A stretch of 64,000 nucleotides of DNA, taken from contig OX465114.1 in NCBI GenBank assembly GCA_949987565.1, positions 2,020,501-2,084,500 on the forward strand, in the 5' to 3' direction. The translations under genes were made by a program, and so were the position numbers. Under the pieces are notes generated by a model. It searched no databases. It saw only the letters and a list, made by a program, of their open reading frames with translations, and was not told where the DNA came from. Source of the DNA: Luidia sarsii. Its lineage: Eukaryota > Echinodermata > Asteroidea > Paxillosida > Luidiidae. Positions 1-11,900 of this stretch are shown one piece after another (within the stretch, counting starts at the first letter, position 1; the number at the start of each line of letters is the position of its first letter).

Positions 1-125
1 TGGGGTCTAGCTATGACCCTTTTACGAATCCATGGATTGGTTCAATGAGGGTTTGCCCTGCTCGACGTAATAAGCACTGAAAGCTCAGTGCTTTGCCCGA
101 TGCCCAATGAAAACAATTCAGGCAG

Positions 126-202
126 CTCGGGTGGGATTTGAACCCGCGACTCCTGCTTTCTAGTGCAGACATCTTAACCGCTTGACCACCATGCTGGTCG
201 AG
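126..202 (-). repeat. tRNA-derived SINE head, family 1
   Basis: Read on minus it has an A-box-like TGGTGGTCAAGCGGTTAAGA and a B-box-like GGGTTCAAATCCC around a tRNA-like fold. A second copy on plus lies at 9215-9305 (GGTCAAATGGTTAAGACG ... GATTCGAATCCC). Flanking sequence is shared with that copy, so this is a SINE rather than a functional tRNA. Confidence 0.65.
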
Positions 203-1510
203 GTTGTGTGGCGGATTTGAATAATGTGAATGTCCACAGATTGGGCTTGGGCTTCGTCTTCCAAGACCAGGTTGTGGTTTGTCACCGAATTTCAAGGTTT
301 GTTGCTTGATAAGTAAAGGGTATTCACCAAGAAACTGGGGCCAAACGCTTGTTTCTAGATGCCTGTGACATTATAACGGGTTAGAGAAATATGACCAAAG
401 CCTAAGCCCGAGCCTAAGCCTTCATTTCATTAATGGCCTCTGGTCCTCCAGGTAAACTAACACACCGGGCAGTCCTATGCACAGTCTCGTTGTGTCCACA
501 TCGTTGGATTTCGTAGGAGGCTTGCTCCAGCAACGCGAGCGGTACTTGGCATCAGTCGGCTACGTCGCGCTGCGACGGCAAGACTCACCTGGGTGTGAAA
601 GGTCCGCATATAGTCATGCAGCAGTTACTGATGGCCGAGCCGTGGCTGTAGGGGTTGAAGGTCGCCTGAGAGCGTTTAGACGACCAGGTACCTTTGATCT
701 GCCAAACAAACCAACACAGATACATGTAACACAGACCAGGATGACTAGAAATCAGAGAACATTTCTTCTAAACTTCCTTCCTCAGCATGGCTTCAGAGAA
801 GTATTCTGTAAAAGATTCGTCAAAAATTCTGTGACATTTCGATCCTAGAATTTTGATCCTTTCTAAAAAGGCAAAGCTTTGTCTTTGAGAAAGGTCCTGC
901 TAGGATCGAAACGTCAGGCCCTCCTTTATTTGTTTCATTTTTTAATTTTTTTAATTTTTTTATTTTTGCATTTGAGTCATTTTACTCAGTAAGCAGTTTG
1001 TCAGGCCATCCAATTTTTGGATATTCGCATTTTGAGAAGGAGCTAGATCGTGTCCAACTAGTTTTGTGATTCCTTATTCCTTTAGGACTTCCTTGGTCTG
1101 TGAAAAAAAGAAAGAGGTTTGCTAATGAGTCTGGATATGGCATCAATGCCAGTATCAATGCCAGTAAACACTGGTGTCTTCTTTTTTTAGGGCTGAGTAG
1201 TAAAAGGTCACAACCTGTGAAGGCTTTGTCGTCTCATTAGTGAGACAGCTTCGGTGGTTTCCAAAAGGGCAGGGAGGAGAAACACAAGAACATGGCCTAT
1301 CAAGCTTCCTGTCAGCAGTATTTAAGCACACACTTTCTTTGCTTGCGAGTTAACATTGTCTTTGGAAGGAACGACGGAAGTAAATGTTCCTGAATTGGAA
1401 ATTGAGACAGAGGCAGGTTTATAACAAAGGGTTGTTTAGATCTGAATGAAAGCAGAGGCAGGATCCCCGAGATATAAGAATAGTTGAGTATTTGGGAAAG
1501 CCACCATCTA

Positions 1511-1984
1511 AAGGTCACCGCACATGAGAGCTATCTGCTGCGCGAAAATTCTCTAAAGGTCGTTAGCTCAGCACGTAGCTCACCGTGTGTGCTGAACTTA
1601 TAGTGAGATTTCTGCCTCAAGAGGCAGTGAGACCAATATTTATCATGTTTGATTTTTTCATGGATGAAAACTCATCGATTGCGGCCACTTGAGCTATGTG
1701 CTGAGCAAAAAATATATTTTTGGAAGCCATCACGTGAACAGAGCGTGCGCTTTTATTGGCCAGTTGTTATTTTCTGCTCAGCACACACACGTAGCTCAAG
1801 TCGCAGCACACAATGAGTTTCTATCCACGAGAGGCGAAAAAAATCAAACAGGACAGATATTGGTCTCACGGCCTCTTGAGGCTGAAATCTCACCAAAAGT
1901 GCAGCGCACACGGTGAGCTACGTGCTGAGGTAATGACCTCGAGAGAATTTTTGCTCAGCAGATAGCTCTCGTGTGCGGCGAGAT
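1511..1984. mobile_element. Palindromic MITE, copy 1 (long terminal inverted repeats, degenerate right end)
   Basis: Starts AAGGTCACCGCACATGAGAG after TA and ends with the inverted partner (CAGCAGATAGCTCTCGTGTG, then CGGCG). Nearly the whole body is self-complementary, with inner arms containing TTAGCTCAGCACGTAGCTCA. A cleaner copy is at 29729-30134. It encodes no protein. Confidence 0.75.
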
Positions 1985-2519
1985 TTCAGGTAACTCCAGA
2001 CAGTCCTTGAGCACAAAGCAATCGTCGGGCAAATCTCATGTCACCCCAAACACATCTTTATCCTGCTCTTTTCAGATTGAGGAAAACAGGAATCCCAAGG
2101 CTGTAACCTTTCCGACAGTAATCAAATTGCTGCAAATTGCTCACTGACTAAAATGACCTGCAATATATAAATCTCAAAAGTTAGAGGGCCTGACGTTTCA
2201 ATCCCAGCAGGACCTTTCTCAAAGGCAAAGGGTAAACCCTGACCACTACCAACCACAATGTGTCCTAGAATACTATCTGTCTCAGCTTGTATGCAAATGA
2301 GTTTAGATCATTAAACCTGTGTCCTTTTATTTGTTCAAACCTCAGAAAGATTTGTCTTGAACAATGCTGTCTGTCTTAGCCGTGAGAAAATGTGGATGAA
2401 GTGTCTTCAGGCTATTCAACCACATGGTCTCAACTTCCAGGAGGGTAATGACTAACACCATGCAGCTTTCTGATAATCCTTCCTTTGTATTCACTCCTCC
2501 ACATTTCTATCTTTGATCT

Positions 2520-2752
2520 TTCCCCCTCTTCTCACTAATCCCTACCCTACTCCTTGCCCTTTCCTTTGATCTCTCCCTACCAGCTTTACTCTTTGTCCTT
2601 TGTTTCTCATCCGTGTCCTATTCACTCTCTTCCCCCTTCCTTCGTGTACATGTATCTGTTTTGTCCTTGTCACTCTGCCTTTGAGAAAGGTCCTGCTAGG
2701 ATCGAAACGTCAGGACCACTAAATTTTAAGATTTGCTTGTGCAACTTATTAG
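2520..2752. repeat. GGATCGAAACGTC-family repeat with CT-rich body (single arm)
   Basis: A CT-rich body (ATCTTTCCCCCTC ... TTTGTCCTTGTCACTCTGCC) is followed by GAGAAAGGTCCTGCTAGGAT and CGAAACGTCAGG. It is the same sequence as each arm of the large inverted repeat at 17311-17846. The core recurs at about 880-1003, 7020-7115, 7365-7450, 13610-13685, 30655-30765 and 42672-42765. Confidence 0.75.
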
Positions 2753-2837
2753 TCTTGCCTATGGTCTTGCCAAATCAGACCACCGGGCTTTGAATCGGAC
2801 TCTATGCATGGTCTGCGTTCCTTGTGGCCTGACTTAC

Positions 2838-2940
2838 GTCTTCGTTTGTGGTCTGACTGGAAGCCACTAGATAGGTGTGAAAGCCAGCCAGTCCCAGCAC
2901 TGACCAGATGGAGATGAAGCATATTACAGCCTCGATGATG
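2838..2940 (-). CDS. ZDHHC14: ZDHHC14-like coding exon 6 (TM4 and TTxE motif), AC acceptor
   Basis: Begins after ...CTGTGCAC| and completes Ser247, then reads [20 protein letters not shown] through TM4 to TTNED (residues 248-281), ending at a GAC|GTAAGT donor. An in-frame TGA lies only 27 bases upstream of the exon, with no AG between it and the exon. A GT-AG acceptor therefore cannot supply the conserved SIIEAV residues, whereas the AC acceptor restores the frame exactly. 103 bp, phase 2-0. Confidence 0.9.
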
Positions 2941-5900
2941 GTGCACAGCAAGGAGTCAAGGAGAAGTCAATGCACATACTACACGAGGGGACAGGTTTGG
3001 AAATGAACCAGGGAGGGAGGGTGGATGTCTTGGGGGAAGAGTTACGTAGGAATACATCTTGGGCTCTAGAACAAAGAAACACCTTTGGAAAAAGGTTTTA
3101 GATACGATCAAACAAACAACGGACGAACTAACGAACCAACGAACAAAAGTAAACCAACAAAAAGTAAACCAAAAGTAAACCAAAAGTAAACCAAAAGTAA
3201 ACCAACGAACAAAAGAACGCACGAACAAGGGAATGTACGAGCGAACCAACGAATAAAAGAACGAACACACAAGCGATCCAACGATCGAACAACTAACAAA
3301 AGAACGAATGAACAAGCGAACGAACTAGCGAACAACTAACAAAAGAACGAATGAACAAGCGAACGAACGAACACACAAGCGAACGAACGAGCAAACAACT
3401 AACAAAAGAACGAATTAACAAGCGAACGAACGAGTGAACAACGAACAAAAGAACGAATGAACAAGCGAACGAACTAGCGAACAACTAACAAAAGAACGAA
3501 CGAACAAGCGAACGTACGAACACACAAGCGAACGAACGAGCAAACAACTAACAAAAGAACGAATGAACAAGCGAACGTACGAACACACAAGCGAACGAAC
3601 GAGCAAACAACTAACAAAAGAACGAATTAACAAGCGAACGAACGAGTGAACAACGAACAAAAGAACGAATGAACAAGCGAACAAATGAGCGAACAACTAA
3701 CAAAAGATCAAACGAACAACGAACGGACGAGTGAACCAATGAACGAATGAACAAGGGAACGAACCAATGAACCAATGAACAAAAGAACGAATGAGCAAAC
3801 CAACAAACAAAATAATGATGAACAAACACAAAAACAAACAAATGAACCAACGAGTAAACGCAGGAACAAACAAACAGATGATAGACGGATGAAAGGACGA
3901 GTGAACGAATGAACGAACAAATGAATATAGGCGAACGGACAAACAAACATCAAATGAATGCTGTACGAGATTTTGCGAGGGTAAGTCTAAATATGGGTTA
4001 GGCAAAGGTCAAAGCTCAAAGGTGAACTACATCTAGCAATCTTTGCAGAAATGTCAAACTGACAAGGAATCTGGTTAGGTGTTCAGGAGGGAAAAAAAAA
4101 GAAAGACAAGGAAGAGGTTTGCTTAGAGAAAGTCGCAATTACTGTTTACTGCTGTTAATAGACTACCAATCGGGACGTTGTATTGTTGGAGTGTCGGTTT
4201 CGTTAAACAATTGCTTCAGGTAATAATTGATATTTCTCTTTTCTGGTTGAAAAGTATTGTGCCATACACATTATATTTAATGTCAGTTTTAATCTTCAAG
4301 GGTTAAAGTTTAAGCCACCCAGTGCATAAGCCACAGTGAGAATTTCTACAGGCAATATCAACGTATCTGTATAAGTCATGGCAAATATTCTGAAAATTAC
4401 AGTAACATTAAAGTAAAAACACACGGCAATGTTCAAGGAAACAGCATCAACAGCCCTTTGCACATGCTAAGGTGCTTTTGTTTCTTGTTAATTTTTTTTT
4501 CCCAAAGCAATGATTTTCACCCCTGAAGTGGCAAGTTGTGGAGACAAACCACTGAGGTGGAAAGTTGTGGAGACAAACCACTGAGGTGGCAAGTTGTGGA
4601 GACAAACCTCTGAGGTGGCAAGTTGTGGAGACAAACCCCTGAGGGGGCAAGTTGTGGAGACAAACCCCTGAGGGGGCAAGTTGTGGAGACAAACCCCTGA
4701 GGGGGCAAGTTGTGGAGACAAACCCATGAGGTGGCAAGTTGTGGAGACAAACCCCTGAGGGGGCAAGTTGTGGAGACAAACCCCTGAGGGGGCAAGTTGT
4801 GGAGACAAACCCATGAGGTTGCAAATTGTGGAGACAAACCCCTGAGGGGGCAAGTTGTGGAGACAAACCCCTGAGGGGGCAAGTTGTGGAGACAAAAACC
4901 CCTGAAGTGGCAAGTTGTGGAGACAAACCCATGAGGTGGCAAATTGTGGAGACAAACCCCTGAGGGGGCAAGTTGTGGAGACAAACCCCTGAGGGGGCAA
5001 GTTGTGGAGACAAAAACCCCTGAAGTGGCAAGTTGTGGAGACAAACCCATGAGGTGGCAAGTTGTGGAGACAAACCCATGAGGGGGCAAGTTGTGGAGAC
5101 AAAAACCCCTGAAGTGGCAAGTTGTGGAGACAAACCCATGAGGTGGCAAGTTGTGGAGACAAACCCATGAGGTTGCAAATTGTGGAGACAAACCCCTGAG
5201 GTGGCAAATTGTGGAGACAAACCCCTGAGGTGGCAAGTTGTGGAGACAAACCCATGAGGTGGCTAGTTGGGGAGACAAACCCCTGAGGTGGCAAGTTGTG
5301 GAGACAAACCCCTGAGGTGGCAAGTTGTGGAGACAAACCCCTGAGGTGGTTCATCAAAAGTTTGAGGTGGGTCCCCTCACAGTTTAATATGCAGGGGAAA
5401 ACCATGGCAACAGCAATCAACTGATTCTGGAAGGGACAGTGGTGGATTAGTAGGAGGGGGAGAACAGAGAGGATTAAGCCGTGTTCACACTGGACTTATT
5501 CTTTAACCGAGACCGTGGGTAACATTCCAATGGGTAAATCTTCCCGGTGTTCACACTTGGACTATCGACGTGGTAAATTAACCATTACCACCGGTAAAAC
5601 TTAACCGACTGGCGCATACAAACACAGGACGTCGTGTTCGCATTGGACTTTTTGACTCGGTTAGAATGACCTGGTCAATTTTAACGGGCACAACTCAGTC
5701 GGTTAAACTACTCATTCGAGCCGGGTAAGTTACCTGGGAAGAAAACTTCCTGGACTGTCCGCACTGTACTTAAAATGATCAAGTTACCCATTTGCTCGGT
5801 TAGTTTACACCAAATAAGTCCAGTGTGGACACGGATTTAGACAATGGCAAGATGCTGCTAGCAGAAGATAAAAGGATATCCAGCGATAGGAGTGAAGTTA

Positions 5901-8900
5901 AATGGCAAAGGATATCTGGCCGGCGTATCCTTCAATGCTTCTAGAAAGCCGCCCTTCTGGTTGCTCACTGTAAGGAGAGACAGGAAATGGGACCAGTGAG
6001 CACATAGGTTAGCACTGCTTCACGGATCGCCCCCACCCCATTGGAGTAAATGGAGTGCTAAGATGGCTGACATGGGACCACAAGCCAAACAGACGTCCAG
6101 TTTGTATAGAGATCAATGCAGTGCTTATGACTAAGTCACATTTGCTCTAAGGCTAGCGTACGGCGGTCGTACGTACCCGAAATCAAGAGATACATACAGC
6201 GGCCGCAGAAAATCTGCGGCGGCCTCAGGGTTACTCTATGGCACATCCCAATATTTTACAGGCCGTAGTGGTGGCCGTAGCAATTAGACTCGCCATAGCC
6301 ATTCCGTAAACTGGTATACGGCGGCCGTACGGTGGCCTAGCGTTTGCCGTGCGGCTGCAGCAATTTTACGGTGGCCTTGTAGGATGCAGTTGCACACCCT
6401 CATGAGTACTGAGGAGTACAGCTACCACAGCTGGCAACCTATCTTAAAGGAAATTAGGAAAGCTAAAAAAGAGGAATCACAGAGCAAACCACAAGAATAA
6501 TCTGTTGTCAAGAGCTTGTAAAAAGTTATACATTTTTACCACAAGAAAAGAGGAATGATTCTATGGTAACACACTTTGGTAGTTCCTTTGCGGTAAAGTT
6601 GTCCTACCTGATGTAAAGGCAGACACCAGAACTTCAGTGCCGTACTTACATAGGACTAAGGTTGTGATGTTACAAGCAAAGACGTAGATAGCGAGAAAAC
6701 ACGTGGATACAATAAATAAGTAGAAGAAGCGGTAGTTTCTCTTGCCGACGCAGTTCCCTACCCAGGGGCAGTGGTGGTCAAATTGCTCTGGAAAGGGAGA
6801 AAAGGGAGAAAAAAGGAAAAAGAGAAGGGGAATTAGTGCCTGAGAAGGTTATTCTGTATTATAAACAGGGTTGTAAGTTTACGGCTAATTTGGTAACCGC
6901 AATACCGGAATGCAAAATGTTGCCCCCCAAAAAAAAGAGAGAGAAAAAAAGCTTACTGCATGTACCACAATGCCTACTGACTAAAATGACCAAAAAGGCG
7001 AATATTCCATATTTGGAGGGGCTGATGTTTTGATCCTAGCAGGACCTATCTCAAAGGTTTCAGCCTCAAAGGTTTCTGCCTTTGAGAAAGGTTCTGCTAG
7101 GATCTAAACACCAGGCACTCCAGCTTCAAAACTAAAAAAAAAAAGGCCACCGTCTAAGGGCTGGAAAGCTCAGATGGAAGAGCACTGGTATCTTAGTCCA
7201 GAGGTCTCGGGTTCAAGTCCCGGTCCAGTCAAATTGTTCAAAACTCGCTAGAAAATTGGGAACAATCTGTGAAATCAATCAATGAGAGAACACTACCGGG
7301 TATGTGGAGAAGCAAAGAGTCAAATCTGGTGCAATTGGAACGAATTTCTAAAATTAGGAGGGCACGATGTTTCGATCCTAGCAGGACCTTCCTCTGCCTT
7401 TGAGAACCGTCCTGCTAGCATGCTAGGATCAAAACGTCAGGCCCTCCTAATTTTTTATCTGGTAACCAAGAAACCATTTGTTAATCTGACTACAGTAGGC
7501 AATCAAAATCGCAATGCTCTCCCGGAATTGTCTGACTCTGAAGAGAAGGCCGATCTAAAAAAAAAAAAGAATCACCAGATCTCAGAGCAAACTACATAGG
7601 ATACTTGTGTATGTATAATTTACAAGCCCAAAATCAGATTATGTTGTCAAGTGCTTGTAAAAAGGGATACCATTTTACCCCCAAAAGAGGAATGATTCCT
7701 CCAAATAAGGATGGTTGGCAGCTATGCTGACTGCACATACATACATCTTGTTGATTAATTATACATTTCGCACGTTAATTAGAGCGCATCATTCCTTGTG
7801 CATACATGTAAATTGGGCAAACATGCATGTGCGCACATGACGGATTCCCTCGTACATATGTGTACAATGCAAATGTAACACAATTAGCATGCTACGCCAC
7901 GCTTTGTGGTCTGGGCATGACTGCGGTATATGTAAATCTGAGGAGGGGATGAGGAAGGGACTGGGAAGTGCTGTCAAAACTAACAGAGAAGATTTCATAT
8001 ACACTGTACTGTAGCATACATGTACATTGTACATTAACCTTAACCCTACATGTACCCGAGCCGTCAAAACATCATGTATGTGTTTGATAGTTGAAATGTT
8101 AGGGCTATCACATACATGTATGTACATGTAAATGGTAATGGACGATGACTACTGTACCGTATGTACATGTACACTGTACATGTATGCAGAGCATAATACA
8201 TGTATGTCAATATTGGTCTGCCTGTATGTTCATATACAATATGGAAATGTGTATAGACACTAACAGCACATAATGAGCAACACAAGCGTTTGTGGTACAT
8301 TGCACGTGCCATTGTGTATGCACTCAGCCATTGTACATGACTATGCATTCCTGCATCCTGCCGTGAGAGGTGTCCTTCAGTTAGAGGGACGACTAAGCTC
8401 AGAAGGACAGTGAAGCCATTCACTCTGTAAATTTTGATGAAACCCTCAAGCCCTCTTGATAATTATAACGTCATTCCATGATGGGGATGGTCATATAAAT
8501 GCAAAGCTGATACACTGATTAACATATAAGAATTCCATTGACCATAGCCCTACCAAAAGGCTTCAAAATATCACAACCATGTATCTAAATGGCTGGATAC
8601 ATGTACATTATGTACAGTATACAGGTGTAGCTCAGATGGGAGAGCGCTGGTACGTTAGTCCAGAGGTCTCGGGTTCCAGTCACGGTCCAGCCAAAGTTTT
8701 CTTTGCCATTTTCAGGAAATATTAAAAACATTCCCTGTCAGTTTTTGCTTCATTTGTCAACCGTATTTAAAGGCACAGAACATGTACAGTGTACATGCAC
8801 ACTATTTGCAAAGTGCCCAATTTCCGAACACTCCAATTTTCCGACATTTTGTAATGGTCTCAGACATTCCGTAAAATTTTAGCGCTAAAAAATCTGCCGC

Positions 8901-11900
8901 TTTGGAGAAAACAGGAAGTTTGTTGAATTTCCAACGATCGCAACAAAAGAGTTACTTTTTATAAATACCGCCCTCTATGTCTGGAAAAGTTAGCTCTTGA
9001 TGTCGTTTCCACAATTTTTCTCGTGACATGATTGACGGATTGAGCCAAAACTTACGCAGGTGTGTTATTTCATATACATTGAGTTTGACAAAGTATGGAA
9101 GTGATTTTTTTGACCTAAGTACATGTAACATTGTAAAGGGTGTACCATAATGTATATATCACATGATGCTTGCATCAAAGAGAATGTAATTCAATGAGGG
9201 TTTGCCCTGCTCAATGTGACGACCTCAACCAGCTCGCTGGTCAAATGGTTAAGACGTCTGCACTGGAAAGCGGGAGTCGCAGATTCGAATCCCGCCCGAG
9301 CTGCCTGATATTTGTTTCATCAGGCATCGCGCAAAGCACTTAACACTCAGTGAGCTGCTTAATGCGAGCAGGGCAAACACTCATCGAATTACAAATGTGG
9401 AACTTTGCCTGTCTTAAAATTTGCATTTTAATTTAAGTTGCAATTAAACATCAATCCCAAGTTAGGATTCCATATACACTACCTGAGCCTTTGGTATATA
9501 CTGTACAGTATACTGTATGCATGTACAATGTACCATAACCGTTTGGGCTGTACAAAACATGAACATCTTCATGAATCAGGTACGTCAAACAAATAAGGGA
9601 AAACTAACAGGGAACAACATGTACATGTACATGTATTTTGAAAAATGGTAAAGAAAACCTCTGGTTTTGCGCACCAGCGTTTTTTACCATCTGAGCTACC
9701 CAGCCCTTAGATGGTGGCCTTCCCAAATAGTCAACTACTCTTTGGCACACCAGTGCTCTTACCATCTGAGCTATCCAGCCCTTAGATGGTGGCCTTCCCT
9801 AATAGTCAACTAGTCTTTGGCACACCAGTGCTCTTCCATCTGAGCTATCCAGCCCTTAGATGGTGGCCTTCCCTAATAGTCAACTAATCTTTGGCACACC
9901 AGTGCTCTTACCATCTGAGCTATCCAGCCCTTAGATGGTGGCCTTCCCTAATAGTCAACTAGTCTTTGGCACACCAGTGCTCTTCCATCTGAGCTATCCA
10001 GCCCTTAGATGGTGGCCTTCCCTAATAGTCAACTAATCTTTGGCACACCAGTGCTCTTACCATCTGAGCTATCCAGCCCTTAGATGGTGGCCTTCCCTAA
10101 TAGTCAACTAGACTTTGGCACAGCAGCGCTCTTCCATCTGAGCTACATGTATCCAGCCCTTAGATGGTGGCCTTCCCCAAATAGTCAACTAGTCTTTGCC
10201 GGGGTGGGGGCGCCAGTCAAAAGCAATTCAACCATTAACTGCCGTATATCTCCAGGGGTCACACCCCCGCTTTCATTCAGATGCAAAACAACCAATTGTT
10301 GTAAACCTGGCAACAGCAGCTCAGGGATCACACAAAGTGGATACAGCTTCTTTTTGTTCAATTCAAGTCACACAAATAAAGGAATATGTTTTAACTTCAA
10401 TTTCGATATGTACCCCCCCCCCCGGTATGTCATTCTGTGTATATAAGAAGCTATTTACAAGACTTGTAGCAGCATATGTGCAAAGATTGGCTTTGAGGAA
10501 AATCCAGGAATAGGCTATCTGAAGGATCTTAGGGCATGAGGTGATATTGAGAATTACTGAAGGCAGGAAGATTACAGCCTTGTTCTCACAGAAAGGTCTT
10601 TCGCTCCATCCAAACCAAATTTTATTTAGCTTTTGTCAATATTTCCCCTAAAGGCATGTTTCTATTTAAAAGCAAACACGATTGATGCCATGATTTGATA
10701 AAAAAGAATATGATTGGATGGAGTGCTCAATGTTTCGGAAAGAGAATTTCAAAAGTCTGCAGGCTACATGTATGTTGACTCTAAGACTCGTACATCGCCT
10801 GTCATGCAGATAATCCAATTCGGGAATAAATCCCAGTACATTTAGATGAGGTGAAAAACAATGAGTACATGTACAGACCATATATATTCTACTGGTTAAT
10901 TGATGTAAGTTTGTTTCGGTTGAAGGTGCTTTTTTGGGGGGGCTAAATGTTGATAATCCATCCTTCATGTAAATCAGATCTTATCTGTTCATAATCTGCA
11001 AGCAAAACCCCGGTAATCTGACACCCACTCTATCATCTTCTCTCCGGGAAGCCTACCTTCAACCCTCTGCCCTTTCCCTCTGCGCGTACATGTACACCCG
11101 CCACAGACCGCAGTTCTGATTGGCACAGCGCAAAGAAGTCTGCGTCGCGCAAAACAAAGTCAGCTACATGTACCAGTACCAGTACAGTGGAACGTCGCTA
11201 TAACGAACATCCCGGTATCTATGAAAATTGTTCGGTATAGCGTTCATTCGTTATAGCAGTTGCAGCCATGTATTTTGCACACGAAAAATCAGGATCCAAA
11301 GGGCATGTTCGTTATTTCCATAGAGCTCTATGAATAAACTAGAGTGCGCACTCCCCTATCAACGCGCGGTACGAGCGTGTGCCGACATGGATGCGCATCC
11401 GCCATTACCAAAGAGGTCAACTTCAGCTCGAAGTGCCCGGATGTCAGTAGCAATCACGCGTAATATGAATGGGGAAAGGTATAGCCGAAAAGTTGTGAAT
11501 GCGGAAACTAAAATGTTATAGAAATGGTTTTTAGTAATGAAAGGAAAGGCCATCAATACCTCAAAGGATTGGCGAATTTTAATGTTCTACCTTCTTTTGT
11601 AAAAAAATTGGGATTAGTTTGCCCCTAGAGATCCATGCATTTGCACCTCTTTGGTAATGCCGTCGCAGTCCCCTTGTCGGCACGCGTCACGCGATGAGTG
11701 CGCACTCTAGTTTATTTATAGAGCTTTATGGTTATACTAAGCCGAATGTTAGGTATAGTGACGTTCCACTGTACTACTATTACTGCTGTTCCTCTCCCAC
11801 CCAGCTCCAAGCTACCCTTGCACAACAGCTGTCCGTGTCGCAAGCCGCCGGCACCCAAGCATGCGTGTACTTACCGACGCAGTTGTCGCACAGACTGCAG

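Larger units (their letters stand above)
1..2837 (-). other. ZDHHC14-like intron 6 (partial), repeat-filled
   Basis: Starts with GTAAGT at 2837 and runs off the left edge. It holds tRNA-SINE sequence (about 40-210), GGATCGAAACGTC-family repeats (about 880-1003, 2178-2232, 2520-2752), a degenerate fragment of the head of the tRNA-half element (about 1330-1480) and a palindromic MITE (1511-1984). No exon encoding the segment after TTNED (IKGSW... in vertebrates) was found here. Confidence 0.6.
2941..5915 (-). other. U12-dependent AT-AC intron 5 of the ZDHHC14-like gene
   Basis: 2,975 nt. The 5' splice site reads ATATCCTTTG from 5915 downward. The branch site TCCTTGAC lies at 2962-2955, with its branch adenosine about 15 nt upstream of the AC terminus at 2942-2941. 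Each element matches the minor-spliceosome consensus (ATATCCTTT, TCCTTRAY, AC; branch 10-20 nt from the acceptor). The intron holds a low-complexity GAAC-rich block, a 29-bp satellite and a Harbinger-like MITE. Nothing recognisable lies in 3956-4514 apart from A/T-rich single-copy sequence. Confidence 0.88.
6788..11874 (-). other. ZDHHC14-like intron 3, TACATGTA- and repeat-rich
   Basis: Contains GGATCGAAACGTC repeats (7020-7115, 7365-7450), tRNA-like units (7155-7235, 8628-8695), a dense TACATGTA/GTACATGT tract (about 7790-8345), a MITE remnant (8800-9160), a SINE (9189-9392), a tRNA-half array (9650-10350) and a pogo-like MITE (11185-11771). The stretches 9393-9650 and 10350-11184 hold no recognisable gene. 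Confidence 0.7.

Noticed and set aside
2838..2930. Coding exon 6 starting at a GT-AG acceptor after CATCGAG
   Set aside because: It would drop the conserved SIIE residues and break the phase with exon 5; the AC acceptor at 2941 fits both phase and protein.
2956..4005. Overlapping minus frames rich in Phe, Val, Arg, Ser, Cys resembling membrane proteins
   Set aside because: Translation of a GAAC-rich low-complexity block inside the U12 intron; all frames look alike.
4010..4080. Alternative ZDHHC14 linker exon reading LTFLQRLLD on minus
   Set aside because: Wrong phase relative to exon 4, stop codons in the required frame, and a far better match at 5916-5967.
4447..5420. Three long minus-strand reading frames (257-310 residues) rich in [22 protein letters not shown] repeats
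   Set aside because: They are the three frames of a 29-bp satellite with no stop in its unit; the region is inside an intron.
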